38,175 nt of DNA from Zavarzinella formosa DSM 19928 (lineage in GTDB: Bacteria > Planctomycetota > Planctomycetia > Gemmatales > Gemmataceae): the NCBI RefSeq assembly GCF_000255705.1, contig NZ_JH636444.1, positions 297,892 to 336,066 on the forward strand, written 5' to 3'. Made by a program: the position numbers and the translations under genes. The notes beneath the pieces are model-generated. The model saw only the letters and a list, made by a program, of their open reading frames with translations. It was not told where the DNA came from and did no database searches. This document shows positions 8,313-18,090 of this stretch, piece after piece; the first letter of the stretch is position 1, and each line of letters begins with the position of its first letter.

Positions 8313-8342
8313 AACACCCGGAGCAACCCTCCGGGTGTTTTT
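8313..8342 (+). terminator. Rho-independent terminator
   Basis: A 10-bp stem (AACACCCGGA / TCCGGGTGTT) with a 7-nt loop is followed directly by a short T-run. It reads in the plus direction, with no intact gene just upstream; the tRNA-like fragment at 8242-8266 is the nearest candidate parent. Confidence 0.75.
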
Positions 8343-8794
8343 GCATTTGCGGCCTATTTTACGGGGATTTTCGCTGTCCCCACCCAACTCCCATTTGCTC
8401 TGGTTCGAGACAGAGCAATCGCCACCCCGATGCGAACCCATGGGGTTTGCATCGAACCCCACTCAAAAATCGCGAAAAAGTCTCTCGCTCTTGGAGAGTG
8501 TCCAAGAGTGGGTTAACAAATGGAGTTGAGCGAAGAGCGAGAATGAAGGGGCGAAACCCTGAAAGATCTGATGTTGGATCGTTGGGCAAGTCGATTTTTT
8601 TCAATGAGCCATTTCACACAAAGAACCTTTCCAGCAATAATCAATCTGGATCTTCCGCATGTTCACTCGTTGAACAGAAGATGACGACCAAAACACTCGA
8701 CGGTCGAGCTTGTGAATATCGTCTGACAAGCGTAATCTCAACCAATCTTCAAACTAAGTGACGGTTTTTCACCAATCACATCGCAGAGCCAAAC
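8343..8794. other. Intergenic gap upstream of the nuclease-NTPase gene
   Basis: I see no credible gene. An imperfect palindrome centred on CCATGG lies at 8429-8453, and a short CTTGGA/TCCAAG hairpin near 8490-8510. A weak -35/-10-like pair (TTGTGA at 8710, 17-bp spacer, TAATCT at 8733) sits about 57 bp before the next start codon; it is too poor to call with confidence. Confidence 0.4.
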
Positions 8795-11700
8795 ATGGCG
8801 AAGAACACTCCGGCCAAAAACTCCGGCGGGCAAGGGTTCAATTATGAAGACCACGTTGCGGCCACATTCATGCTTGGGTTGTTGGGATCGGCTCACCCTT
8901 TGGGCTCTGGAAACGGCACTTTGAAGCGGATTGACTGGCAAGCCAAGGAAAGCGGCTGGCATCTTGATGATCTCATGCTGACATTCGGACAGGGAGAAAG
9001 TGAACGTACCGCAGGAATTTCGATCAAGAGCTCCAAGAAGGTCACAGAATCCGGTTTTTCGACTGATTTCGTCGAACCCTGCTGGGCCCAGTGGACGGGA
9101 TTGGACACCAGGCGAAAATTTAGGATGGATCGAGATCTGATGGTGTTGGTGACCAGTGTGCTGGCCCTTGGAATTCGCACCGCATGGGACCACCTTCTCA
9201 ATACAGCCAGCGCAGTATCAGCCGCCCCTGAACGAATGGCAATTCGTTTGCAACAGTCGAAAAACATCGGCGATGGTTCGCATGCCTCAGAACTGCAACG
9301 CACATTGTTCGCGAGTTTTCACTGTCCGGCCTCTCTTTATCACACCGGCAACCATGACGAAGTTGAGACGGCAAAACTGCTTCGGCACGTTCGAGTGATC
9401 CATTTGGATTTCGAGAGCGAGCCCTCCCAGGCGCTCGAAGATTCGCTGGAAAGAAGCAGGTCAATCCTACGAAGCGGCACGTCTGAATCTGCCCGCTCGT
9501 TGTGGAACCACCTGACTCGGATCGCCTCGCAGAAACGCGGCCGAGGAGGAAGCATTGACTTGCCCGAGCTGCTTGTGTCTTTCCGAGGCCAGTTCGAGTT
9601 ATCCGAGCACCCGGATTACCAAAACGATTGGACCGAACTTTCTCGACGGTCCAAAGAACGATATGAGCTAATCGGGCAGACGGTTGGCGGCGGCATCCGG
9701 TTGTCCCGGCGTTCGACGCGACGACGGATGAGTCGTCATTTTCAACTGGGGCGCTTTTGCGTTCTCATCGGCGCGTCGGGTGTGGGAAAATCCGCGATTG
9801 CCCGGCGGTTTGGAGAAACGCGTTACCGGTTGGTATGGCTGTCGACGGAACTCTTCCGATCCGGTCGAGAGTCAGATTTCGAGGCATTGCTTGGCCTGCG
9901 TCATTCGTTGTCCGCAGTCATCGCCGCGTCTTCCAAAAAAGTCTTGGTCGTCGTTGATGGATCGGAGGGCTTGGAAGCTCCCGGACTTCAGCTTGCCGCG
10001 AAGATCATTGCTTCACTTCTAGTGCTTCGAGTCGGCAGCCCGCGTATTGTCCTGACCGTCCAGCCGGACGGGATCGCTCGCCTGCATACAGCGTTCGCGA
10101 TGGCTGGAATTCCCGCTTTGGCCTGGAGGCGAGTGATTGTTCGCCAGCCGTCCCAAACGGTCGTCGATCAATTGCTGGCCCGATTTCCAGACCTGAAAAC
10201 GGCATCCTTCCGTCCGGAATTTCGCGCCCTATTGCGAAATCTCAAAGTGTTCGATTGGGTTGTCAGGTTTCAACGAAGTGGCGGGTTCGTGGACAAGACC
10301 ATACCCAAAACTTTGACTGCCCTCATCGACTTGATGTGGGCGCATATTGTTGAGGATGGACCTGCCGGACTTGCAGGGGCCGCGTTGCTAAAGCGAATTG
10401 GGGCGGCCGAGGCCGACCGTTTGATCCCTGGGATGCCTTCGTCTGAGGCAGGCGCCGAGGAACTTTCCTCAGTCGCGGCACTCAAATCGACAGACGTGGT
10501 ATGCGTGTCCGACGAGCAAATTCGGTTTGTTCATGACATGTTCGCTGACTGGGCCAGACTGAAGCATTTGGTCGAGCAGCGTCTTGAACAATCCGAAGCA
10601 ACCATTCGCCGGGCCGCGACACCGGGTTGGTTTCGAGCCGTGCGGTTATATGCCCAACGGCTTTTGGAAATGCCCGGCGACGGAGCTTCACGCTGGCTCG
10701 GATGTGTTCGGTCGCTCGGGACAGGTTCACCCGAGCATTTGATCATTCGAGATCTTTTTCTTGAGGCATTGGTGATTGCGAACGATTCGGAGACTCTGCT
10801 CAAATATGCCTGGCCGGCGCTCGTGAGTGACGATGGTGAATTGTTGCACCGGCTGTTGGACCGCTTCATTTTCATCGGGACCGTCCCCGACCATCGAATC
10901 CTTTCATCCATCCAAAACAGAAAAGTGGCTTCGGAATTGGAGCATTTGGTACGGACCCCGTTCGAGCCTTACTGGACCGGCGTGCTTGCCATCCTCGCCG
11001 AGAAACATGACGATGTGATCCGGTGCGCGCTGGCCCCTGCGGCAAAACTCTTTCGACTCTGCCTCGGGAAGGTCAGGCTGCGGCCTGACACAGAATCGCT
11101 CCGGCTCACTGCTGCCAAACTGTGCTTGATTATCGGTCGGGAAGTTCAAACTCAGGAAGCGGAGGGGAAAAGCGATATCGACGACGAGGTGCGGACCGAG
11201 TTGTACGTTGCCCTGTTATGGTCTGCGGTGGAATACCCTGAAGAATTCGCCCGGCTCTGCCTTGAATTGACGACCAGAAGGCCGGAATCCGAATCAGTCC
11301 GTCTGCGACGCGAAGCCGCCCGTGAAAGGAACCGGCTCGAAACAGAACGAATGATCGCCGTCAATCCGGCGGCCTCGACACTTCTTCGCCCGCCAAGCAT
11401 TTTTGCCTTTTCGGGGTCAAAGAGGCCGCCATGGATGGACGGACCCTCCAGTGAGGTGGATGAGGCATTCCAAAAGGCGTGTTTGGACCATACGGCAGTG
11501 ATGCCATTAGTGGTGAAGCGTCCAAAGGAAACACTTGAAATACTGCTCGCCGTCCTCATCGAACCGCCGAAATATTATCATCACGAAGGACACGATGATC
11601 TGTTTGATTCGTTAGGTCTTGATCAACTCCTTCCCGGCCAACCAGCATTTTATTCTTTGGGGCCATTCTGGACGCTGCTCCGCCAAGGTCAGGTGACTGC

Positions 11701-12025
11701 TGAGTTTTGCCTAACCCTTGTCATTAAAGTGGTAACTTCGCCACAGAACGATGGCGGGAAAATTACGATCACTACATTCAGTCGCAAGGCAACAATCGTC
11801 ACGATGAATCAGGGAGCATGCGGGTACCGACTCCGGACGGCTGGGTCGAATGTCATGGAGACAGAAATGTTCTCCGATGGCATGAGGGCTGGCGGACAAA
11901 TCAGCCCATTCTTGCGTCGATGCTCATGGCAGTCGAGAAATGGTTGTATGACGAAGTGGATGCGGGACGCGCCGTGGATGAATGGGTTCGCAGAATACTC
12001 GCCGAATCGCGGTCAGCCGCGTTGA
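8795..12025 (+). pseudogene. Avs-like nuclease-STAND NTPase, N-terminal part (frameshifted)
   Basis: The N-terminal piece of a protein of about 1825 residues whose second part is in another frame (11728-14271). Residues ~10-150 fit the PD-(D/E)XK-type nuclease found at the front of large STAND proteins: GQGFNYEDHVAATF, then HLDDLML (Asp) and GISIKSS (Lys) with a conserved DFVEPCWAQW. A P-loop NTPase follows, with Walker A GASGVGKS at 326-333 and a Walker-B-like KVLVVVDGSEG near 384. A long helical region comes next, presumably the start of the sensor. In established Avs systems such proteins recognise a phage protein and then cut DNA. Reading is reliable to about 11730; beyond that the frame gives a meaningless tail. 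A pseudogene or a sequencing error is possible. Confidence 0.7.
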
Positions 12026-14271
12026 TCGGGGTGCTTCTGCAACTGGGGAAATACAAGCCAGCCCTGCTCGGCGGATCAATGAAGCCACTCTTGGGAGTGT
12101 CTGAAATTTATTCGATGGAGCAACGGTTGCGCGTTGAGAATTCGGTGAACCCATTCTGGTCACTGGAATGGTCTCGATACGGAGAAGATGCTTGGAATCA
12201 GGCAAGAGATTGGTTGTGGATGCCTCATCGAAAAATCCTTTTCTTTGATCTCGTAATGCCTCTTATTCTCCACAACAAATTCGTTCGTTCCGAATTCTTG
12301 CAACATTACGATCAGTGGAAAATACGGGTCAGTCAAAGACCTGACGATGCGGATTGTCAGCACGCAATTAACCAGTTTGAAGTCGCCATTCGGTTTTTTC
12401 AAGCGATCGAGGCGGGAGGAGAGCATCTAGCCGAGTTTGAAGAATGGCAACAAGCGAAGCAAAAAGAAGCAGCTCGCGACTTGGAGGAAATGAATGCTAA
12501 CCTACATTTTTTGACACTTGCTCCGCAATGTCGCAAACGAATCGATGAACACTCTCCTTTTCCGTCCGGGCAACTGGGTGATTTTTGGATTTCGTTGTTG
12601 AGGATAGCGGAGCGGCCAGACAGCGAATCGGGGGAAGACAGAAAAGCAGATGCGGTCCTCGGCGGCCTTGCCCTCATGCTCAGGCTTCACCAGGAGTGGG
12701 TGTTTCAAGACACGGAACGCGTGAGCTTCTGCCGAACTCAGCTTCGATCGTTCCTGGACAGTCCGCGAGACCGCAGACCGTACGATTTTCCAGAATCGGT
12801 CGGCGACTTTGACGCAGAAACCTTCGCCGCAGAATGCGGGGTTGCGTTGTTGTCGGCAGACAGAAATGATCTCCTTGCCCGACGCCTTGTGCTCTCCGGA
12901 TTGGTCTCCTTTCGATACGCGACGGTAGAGGTGACCATGCGGTACGCACACCAGCAAAGATCCTTGCTTGGAATTGAGTTCCAGAGAATGAAGTCGTTTG
13001 TGACAGATTGGTCACTCTGTCAATGGATTCTGCATTGGGCATCGGAATGGCGTCTTGACCGGAAACGCATTTGGGAAAGGGAATGCCTGCCGAAGATACG
13101 GGATTTTGAGAGGGGCGAATCATCGATCCCCAACCGATCAATTGCAGAACTCGATTCCATCGGTCGATCCCGACTCAAGTCGCTTTTCTCAAGCCATCTT
13201 GTCTTGCGGGAGCGTCAATCAGAATCTGGTTGGCGTCGGATAATGCGACGAGTCGGCATACGTTGGGTGATCGACAAATGCCGAGGAATGCCGCCCAAGT
13301 TCGCAAAGCCAAATGGTGACATTAGTGACGAAGTGGAAAGCGATCCAGATCGAGAATTTCTGTCAGTCCGTCACGGTGTTCCGCAGACATGGCCTGGAGT
13401 AAACCCGGAATATCTTCGCGCGGGGTTTGCCTGGTTAGATGCCGCAACAACCGAGACGCCCGTCACTGATGAGACGGTCAAGGCACTGATCGATTTGTTG
13501 CCCGTCACCCTTCGCGGAGTTTCAGCCTTGCACCCAACAACTCGCTTGCAAAAGACACGGTTTCCATCACATTTCGATGATTGGCTGAGCGAACGAGTCG
13601 CAATGATCGCCATTCGTCCAGAAACTCAAAAATATGCTGTTCATTTATGGGAACCGATTGTCAAACTGGGTGAGCGGGGGCAATTCTGGGTCAGACACTT
13701 TCTCTCGGTGTGGTTCCGGACGGCGAACAATCCTGCTCTGCGTCCCCAAGACTTTGTGAATGTTTGGAGGAAGATGATTTGCCTGGCGCTCGACGATCCG
13801 AATTGGGAAAGGAACCACAACTTGCGTTGGAGCGAGGAGACGATTGTAAATGATTTGCTCGGTTTTGGTATGGGAATGGCCGTGTTTGGGGACAACGAGC
13901 AATTTGTCGAACCTCTGACAACGCTGTTGCCGGAATTCCAGCGGGCGGCTGAACGCTGGTTCAAACATGCTGGAATTGTTGAAGAATTCCGTGGCTTTTG
14001 TGTCAGACCCGCTGCTGTTGGGTTTTTGCTTCCGGCAATCCGTTGGCTGTCCCAGGCCCGGTTGTTTTGGGACAATTGGCCATGGGACAAAGACCGGTTT
14101 GCTCGATCGCTCGTGAGAGTTCTGCAGTCAGTGCTTGACCGTCATCGATCCTCTATCGAATCGGATGACGATCTCCGCAAAGGCTATGTTTCGCTTTGCG
14201 GAAGACTTGTTGCCGAGAATCATCATTCGGCTCTGGTTCTGCGGGAACGGTTCTCGCCGGGCAACACGTGA
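11728..14271 (+). pseudogene. Avs-like nuclease-STAND NTPase, C-terminal sensor part
   Basis: This is the continuation of the previous reading frame after a one-base deletion in about 11728-11740; the first in-frame start codon is only at 11818. The frame is open from 11728, and FATERWREN followed by YDHYIQSQGN joins naturally onto the upstream FCLTLVIKVV. About 848 codons are all-helical in character with many Trp, Arg and Glu residues and no catalytic motif, as expected for the large C-terminal sensor of a STAND NTPase. No independent ribosome site supports separate translation. The gene ends at TGA 14269-14271, 194 bp before the recombinase cassette. Confidence 0.65.
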
Positions 14272-14465
14272 AAGAGAACATTTCCTTCTCTGTGGGCAAA
14301 CGAGTGGAAATACATCATTCCACGCCAATTGCGTGATTATTTTTTTCGTGCCACCTTTCCACTCTCGCGTGTATTAGTTCTCCGAGTGTTAACCACACGA
14401 CCGTCGGTCGGTGACCGGGCGCGAGGCGCAAATCACCGGAGGCCAATCCCCTCCGGAGACCCCAC

Positions 14466-14732
14466 GTGTCTGATCCAAACCATTTTAATCCTTTCCCCAG
14501 CCTGTTTGACCACCCCGCTGGTCGGCTCCAAACGGTAGCCCGCATCTTGGCGACCGGCCTGATCCGATTACAGGATACCAACCTTTTGGAAGCCCGGTTC
14601 TCGCCCGGCATGACCCCGCCGGAATCTCCCAAAATCGTCGCTTCCAGACTTGATCTTCCCCTCGAAAAGAGCGTCACTGTCACCCCCGGGTTAACGTCCC
14701 GAGGGACCCAACCCCGCAATGGAGGAGAGTGA
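14466..14732 (+). CDS. Small conserved protein of serine-recombinase cassette
   Basis: An 88-residue protein of unknown function. It starts at a GTG (14466) with GGAG 7 nt upstream. That ribosome site overlaps the right arm of a 6-bp hairpin (14436-14441 / 14451-14456, CCGGAG/CTCCGG), which might modulate translation. The stop codon lies 2 nt before the DUF2924 start, so the two are translated together. The sequence is soluble and mildly hydrophobic (VARILATGLIRLQ) with a Pro-rich C-terminal half. It is the first gene of a compact four-gene cassette with the recombinase; a role in element mobility is inferred from position only. Confidence 0.6.
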   Translation: MSDPNHFNPFPSLFDHPAGRLQTVARILATGLIRLQDTNLLEARFSPGMTPPESPKIVASRLDLPLEKSVTVTPGLTSRGTQPRNGGE

Positions 14733-14734
14733 CC

Positions 14735-15232
14735 ATGGTTCCGATTGAGCGACAGATTCTGCAACTTCAACGAATGACCCTTCCCGATCTTCGAGAGCGT
14801 TACCGCGACCTGTTCGGCGAGTCCACGCGATCCCGGCACAAGCACTGGCTGGTGAAACGGATCGCCTGGCGTGTGCAAGTTCTGGCCGAAGGCGACCTCA
14901 GCGAACGGGCCCGCCAGCGGGCGGCCGTGATCGCCGACGACGCCGACCTGCGACTGACCCCGCCCAGGGAAGGCACTGGCGAACCAAAGGCCTTTGGCGG
15001 CCAGACGATTGCCACGTCGCAATCCCTTCCGCAAACACGTGACCGGCGTCTGCCTCCGGCCGGGACGGTTCTGACCCGCGCGTACCAGGGCCGGACGATC
15101 CGGGTGACGGTCGCCGCGGACGGTTTCGAGTTCGACGGAGAAATGTTTGGTTCCCTGTCGGCGGTCGCCAAGTCGGTCACCGGTTCGCATTGCAACGGGT
15201 TCGCGTTCTTCAAACTGGGAGGGAAGTCATGA
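14735..15232 (+). CDS. DUF2924 domain protein
   Basis: 165 residues from the ATG at 14735, with GGAGGA 8 nt upstream; a GTG at 14729 is an alternative. The N-terminal half fits DUF2924: LPDLRERYRDLFGE, then RSRHKHWLVKRIAWRVQ and a Leu/Ala-rich helix. The C-terminal half fits its second part: PPAGTVLTRAYQGRTIRVTV, F.FDG..F.SLSAVAKSVTG and NGFAFFKLG. The biochemical role is unknown. The family is regularly found next to large serine recombinases and in phage-like loci. The stop overlaps the recombinase start (ATGA at 15229-15232), showing tight coupling. Confidence 0.88.
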   Translation: MVPIERQILQLQRMTLPDLRERYRDLFGESTRSRHKHWLVKRIAWRVQVLAEGDLSERARQRAAVIADDADLRLTPPREGTGEPKAFGGQTIATSQSLPQTRDRRLPPAGTVLTRAYQGRTIRVTVAADGFEFDGEMFGSLSAVAKSVTGSHCNGFAFFKLGGKS

Positions 15233-16812
15233 GCCGACGATCACCGGCGGCCCTGCCGGTTCCGAACGCTGAGCGGGTCCGCTGCGCGATCTACACCCGC
15301 AAGTCGACGGAGGAGGGGCTGGACGCCGAGTTCAACTCCCTCGACGCCCAGCGGGAGGCGGGCGAGGCTTTTGTCGCCAGCCAGAAGCACGAAGGCTGGA
15401 CCATTCTTGACACGCGGTACGACGACGGCGGCTATTCCGGCGGAAGCATGGAGCGGCCCGCCCTGAAACGACTGCTCGATGACATGGCGGCGGGGAGGAT
15501 CGACTGCGTGGTGGTCTACAAGGTGGATCGCTTGTCCCGCAGCCTGCTGGACTTCGCCCGGCTGATGGACCAGTTCGAGCGGCAACGGGTGTCGTTTGTG
15601 GCGGTCACGCAGCAGTTCAACTCGGCGACAAGCATGGGGCGGCTGGTGCTGAACGTGCTGCTGTCCTTCGCCCAGTTCGAGCGGGAGATCATCGGCGAGC
15701 GGACGCGGGACAAAATGGCGGCGATGCGTCGCAAGGGGAAGTGGATTGGCGGACTGACGCCCCTGGGCTATGACCGCGACCCGGTCAACTCAAGGCTGGT
15801 CATCAACCATGAGGAGGCAGAACGGGTGCGGGCGATCTTCCAACTCTATCTGGACCACGGGTCGCTCCTTCCGGTGGTTGAGGAACTGGGGGAAAGGGGC
15901 TGGGCCAACAAGCGAACGGTGACCCGACGGGGCACGACACGGGGCGGCCAGGCGATCACCCGGACGAGCCTGCACCGGCTGCTGACCAACGTCGTCTACA
16001 TTGGTCAGATCCAATATCGCAACGAGCTGCACGCCGGTGAACATTCGGCGATCATCGACCACGAGACCTTCCGGAAAGTCCAGTCACAGATGCACCGCCA
16101 CGGAACGACGGGCGGAGCGGAGGTTCGCAACCCCTCCAAGGCGATGCTCCAGAAGGTGCTGCGGTGTGCGGCCTGCGACTGTTTCATGTCGCCGACGCAC
16201 ACGAAGAAGGGAAACAAACGCTACGGCTATTACGTTTGCACCAACGCCGCCAAGAACGGCCATCGAACGTGCCCGAGCAAGTCGATCCCGGCCGGCGGCA
16301 TCGAACGGGCGGTGGTCGACCGGATCCGGCTGATCGGCCGCGATCCCGCCCTAATCCGGGAGACGGTCCGGCAGGCCCGCGAACTTGACGAGGCCCGGCA
16401 CCGCGAGGACGACGCGGAGATCCGGTCGCTGGAACGCGAGCGCAATCAAGGGGAATCGGTGGTGCGGGAGTTATCGCTGCGACTGGCCGGAACCGCCGAC
16501 CCGACAATTCTGCGACAGTTGGCCGACTGGCAGGAACGCCTTGGCCAGTTGGAGACCCGGCTGCTCAAGGCGACCGCCCGACGCGACTCAAACCAGCGTC
16601 CTGGCCTGCCGGAACACGAGGCAAGAGAAGCTCTGGCCCGGTTTGACGACGTGTGGGATCAACTGACGCCCAAGGAACGGAGCAAGATCGTCCGGTTGCT
16701 GGTCGATCGTGTGGACTACGACGGGCGAGCCCGAACCGTGAGCCTTACCTTCCACCCCGACGGGCTGGCGGCCCTGACCGCCGAAACCCAACCCAGGGAT
16801 AACAGCCGATGA
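15229..16812 (+). CDS. Large serine recombinase
   Basis: 527 residues from the ATG at 15229, which has a GGGAGGGAA ribosome site and overlaps the upstream stop; a longer frame from 15190 lacks such a signal. The resolvase/invertase catalytic domain comes first, with the nucleophile Ser in IYTRKSTEE (about residue 26) and VVYKVDRLSRS and GERTRDKMAAMRRKG further on. The recombinase domain follows (TPLGYDRDP, then a helix-rich part to NVVYIGQIQY), then a zinc ribbon (CAACDC...YVCTN...CPSKS) and a long Arg/Glu coiled-coil C-terminus. All key features are present, so it should catalyse site-specific integration or excision. Attachment sites were not identified. Confidence 0.95.
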   Translation: MSRRSPAALPVPNAERVRCAIYTRKSTEEGLDAEFNSLDAQREAGEAFVASQKHEGWTILDTRYDDGGYSGGSMERPALKRLLDDMAAGRIDCVVVYKVDRLSRSLLDFARLMDQFERQRVSFVAVTQQFNSATSMGRLVLNVLLSFAQFEREIIGERTRDKMAAMRRKGKWIGGLTPLGYDRDPVNSRLVINHEEAERVRAIFQLYLDHGSLLPVVEELGERGWANKRTVTRRGTTRGGQAITRTSLHRLLTNVVYIGQIQYRNELHAGEHSAIIDHETFRKVQSQMHRHGTTGGAEVRNPSKAMLQKVLRCAACDCFMSPTHTKKGNKRYGYYVCTNAAKNGHRTCPSKSIPAGGIERAVVDRIRLIGRDPALIRETVRQARELDEARHREDDAEIRSLERERNQGESVVRELSLRLAGTADPTILRQLADWQERLGQLETRLLKATARRDSNQRPGLPEHEAREALARFDDVWDQLTPKERSKIVRLLVDRVDYDGRARTVSLTFHPDGLAALTAETQPRDNSR

Positions 16813-17195
16813 CCGCTCCGTTGACGACGACCTTCACCGTGGATTTTGGCCGCAAACAGACTTCCAGACCCGGTGCGGAGGAGGGGGAGTTCCAATCCCG
16901 CCTTCCCCGTGTCACCCGTCTGATGGCCCTGGCGATTCGCTTCGACAAGCTGCTCCGGGACAAGACCGTCCGGGATTACGCCCATCTCGCCCGCCTCGGC
17001 CGGGTGACGAGGGCCCGAATGACCCAGATCATGAGCCTGCTCAACCTGGATGTGAGGATCCAGGAGGAACTTCTGTTTCTGGAGCCGGTGGCGAAGGGGA
17101 GGGATCCGGTGATTTTGCGGGATCTGCTGCCGGTCACGATACAGCCGACTTGGTCGAAGCAACGGGCCATGTGGAGAAAACTTGCCAAAAACTGA
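16809..17195 (+). CDS. Recombinase-associated HTH protein
   Basis: 128 residues, overlapping the recombinase stop by ATGA (16809-16812). The middle holds a clear helix-turn-helix: RLMALAIRFDKLLRDKTVRD, then AHLARLGRVTRARMTQIMSL and LNLDVRIQEELL, resembling a KorB/ParB-like or phage-repressor HTH. The C-terminus is short and basic. It probably controls or assists the recombinase, for example as a directionality factor, but this is inferred from coupling alone. It is the last gene of the cassette; 106 bp separate it from the next operon. Confidence 0.75.
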   Translation: MTAPLTTTFTVDFGRKQTSRPGAEEGEFQSRLPRVTRLMALAIRFDKLLRDKTVRDYAHLARLGRVTRARMTQIMSLLNLDVRIQEELLFLEPVAKGRDPVILRDLLPVTIQPTWSKQRAMWRKLAKN

Positions 17196-17301
17196 TCGAC
17201 TGACATCGCGGGCCGGGCGCGCCGGGGCTTAAGGTTTGATGATCGTTCACTCACTCGTCAACACCTTTGTCAAAACAAGGTGATCCCTGGAGCCGCAGGC
17301 A

Positions 17302-18090
17302 ATGGGACATGTCTTGCTTGGCCAGCTCCCACGCACCCGCGAATGGAAGCAAGTCGTCGGGCTGATCCGTCACGGGGCGGGCGCGGCCCAAGTGGCGAAG
17401 GCCTCCATCGAGGCCGCCGGGAAGGGACTTCGCATGGCGGGCGACGACAAGGGGGTCGTCGAAAGCGTCTGGCTGATGATCCGGGTGGTCATGGCCGGAC
17501 GGACGCCAGACTTTCCCGAAGCGTTGCGTCAACTCGGCCTGAACGTCTCCAACAATCCGGGACTTATCGAGATCATGGGGGCGATGAGCGATTCGCTGGA
17601 CGCCGCCAGCCTGACCAAATTCCGGCGCACCGATCTCGGGGAGATGTCTCAAACCGCCGTCGCAGAGACGATTTCGACGATCATCGGCCAGAAAACCTCC
17701 AGCCTGTTTGGAACCTCCACGGAGGATGTTCGCGAAGCCCTCGGGTCGCTCGGAACCGAGAAGCAGTTTTCATTGTTTGCCAAACACTACTACGGAAGAT
17801 TTGTCAACAAATGCCTGGACTATTTCCTGAGCAAGACGCTCGCGGAGCATGTGGGCGACGGTCGGAGGTTTCGGACGCTCGCCGAGCAGGCGGAGTTCAC
17901 CGACGCCATGGAAACGCACTGCCGGGAGGCGTCGAAAATTGTCGAGAAGTACGCCGGGGAATGGTTCTGCAAAAAGCGCTTCATGACGGGCGGGAAGATC
18001 ACCCGCAAGGATGTCGAAAATTTCCACAGTTATGCGATGACCAAGCTGATCGACGAGCTCAAACAGGGGGCGGCCGGTCATGGCAAATGA
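17302..18090 (+). CDS. QatB-like partner of the QueC-family enzyme
   Basis: 262 residues, starting at ATG 17302 with GGAG 9 nt upstream. A small imperfect hairpin (CACCTT(T)GT / ACAAGGTG) lies at about 17255-17282 before it. The protein is soluble and helical and begins Met-Gly-His. It has a basic N-terminal segment, a Gly/Ala middle, and a C-terminal helical part (FSLFAKHYYGRFVNKCLDYF ... ENFHSYAMTKLIDELKQG). I do not recognise an enzyme motif. Its gene overlaps the QueC/QatC-like gene by 11 nt, so the two are co-translated. In QatABCD systems QatB precedes QatC in the same way. A Met-Gly start would expose an N-terminal glycine after Met removal, which could be the target of the enzyme; this is inference. 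Confidence 0.65.
   Translation: MGHVLLGQLPRTREWKQVVGLIRHGAGAAQVAKASIEAAGKGLRMAGDDKGVVESVWLMIRVVMAGRTPDFPEALRQLGLNVSNNPGLIEIMGAMSDSLDAASLTKFRRTDLGEMSQTAVAETISTIIGQKTSSLFGTSTEDVREALGSLGTEKQFSLFAKHYYGRFVNKCLDYFLSKTLAEHVGDGRRFRTLAEQAEFTDAMETHCREASKIVEKYAGEWFCKKRFMTGGKITRKDVENFHSYAMTKLIDELKQGAAGHGK

Noticed and set aside
11700-11760. Programmed ribosomal frameshift in the Avs-like gene
   Set aside because: No X-XXY-YYZ heptamer is in the required phase and no downstream pseudoknot was evident; a one-base deletion is simpler.
14315-15190. 291-codon minus-strand frame over the start of the recombinase cassette
   Set aside because: The plus strand has three coupled genes with ribosome sites and known families here.
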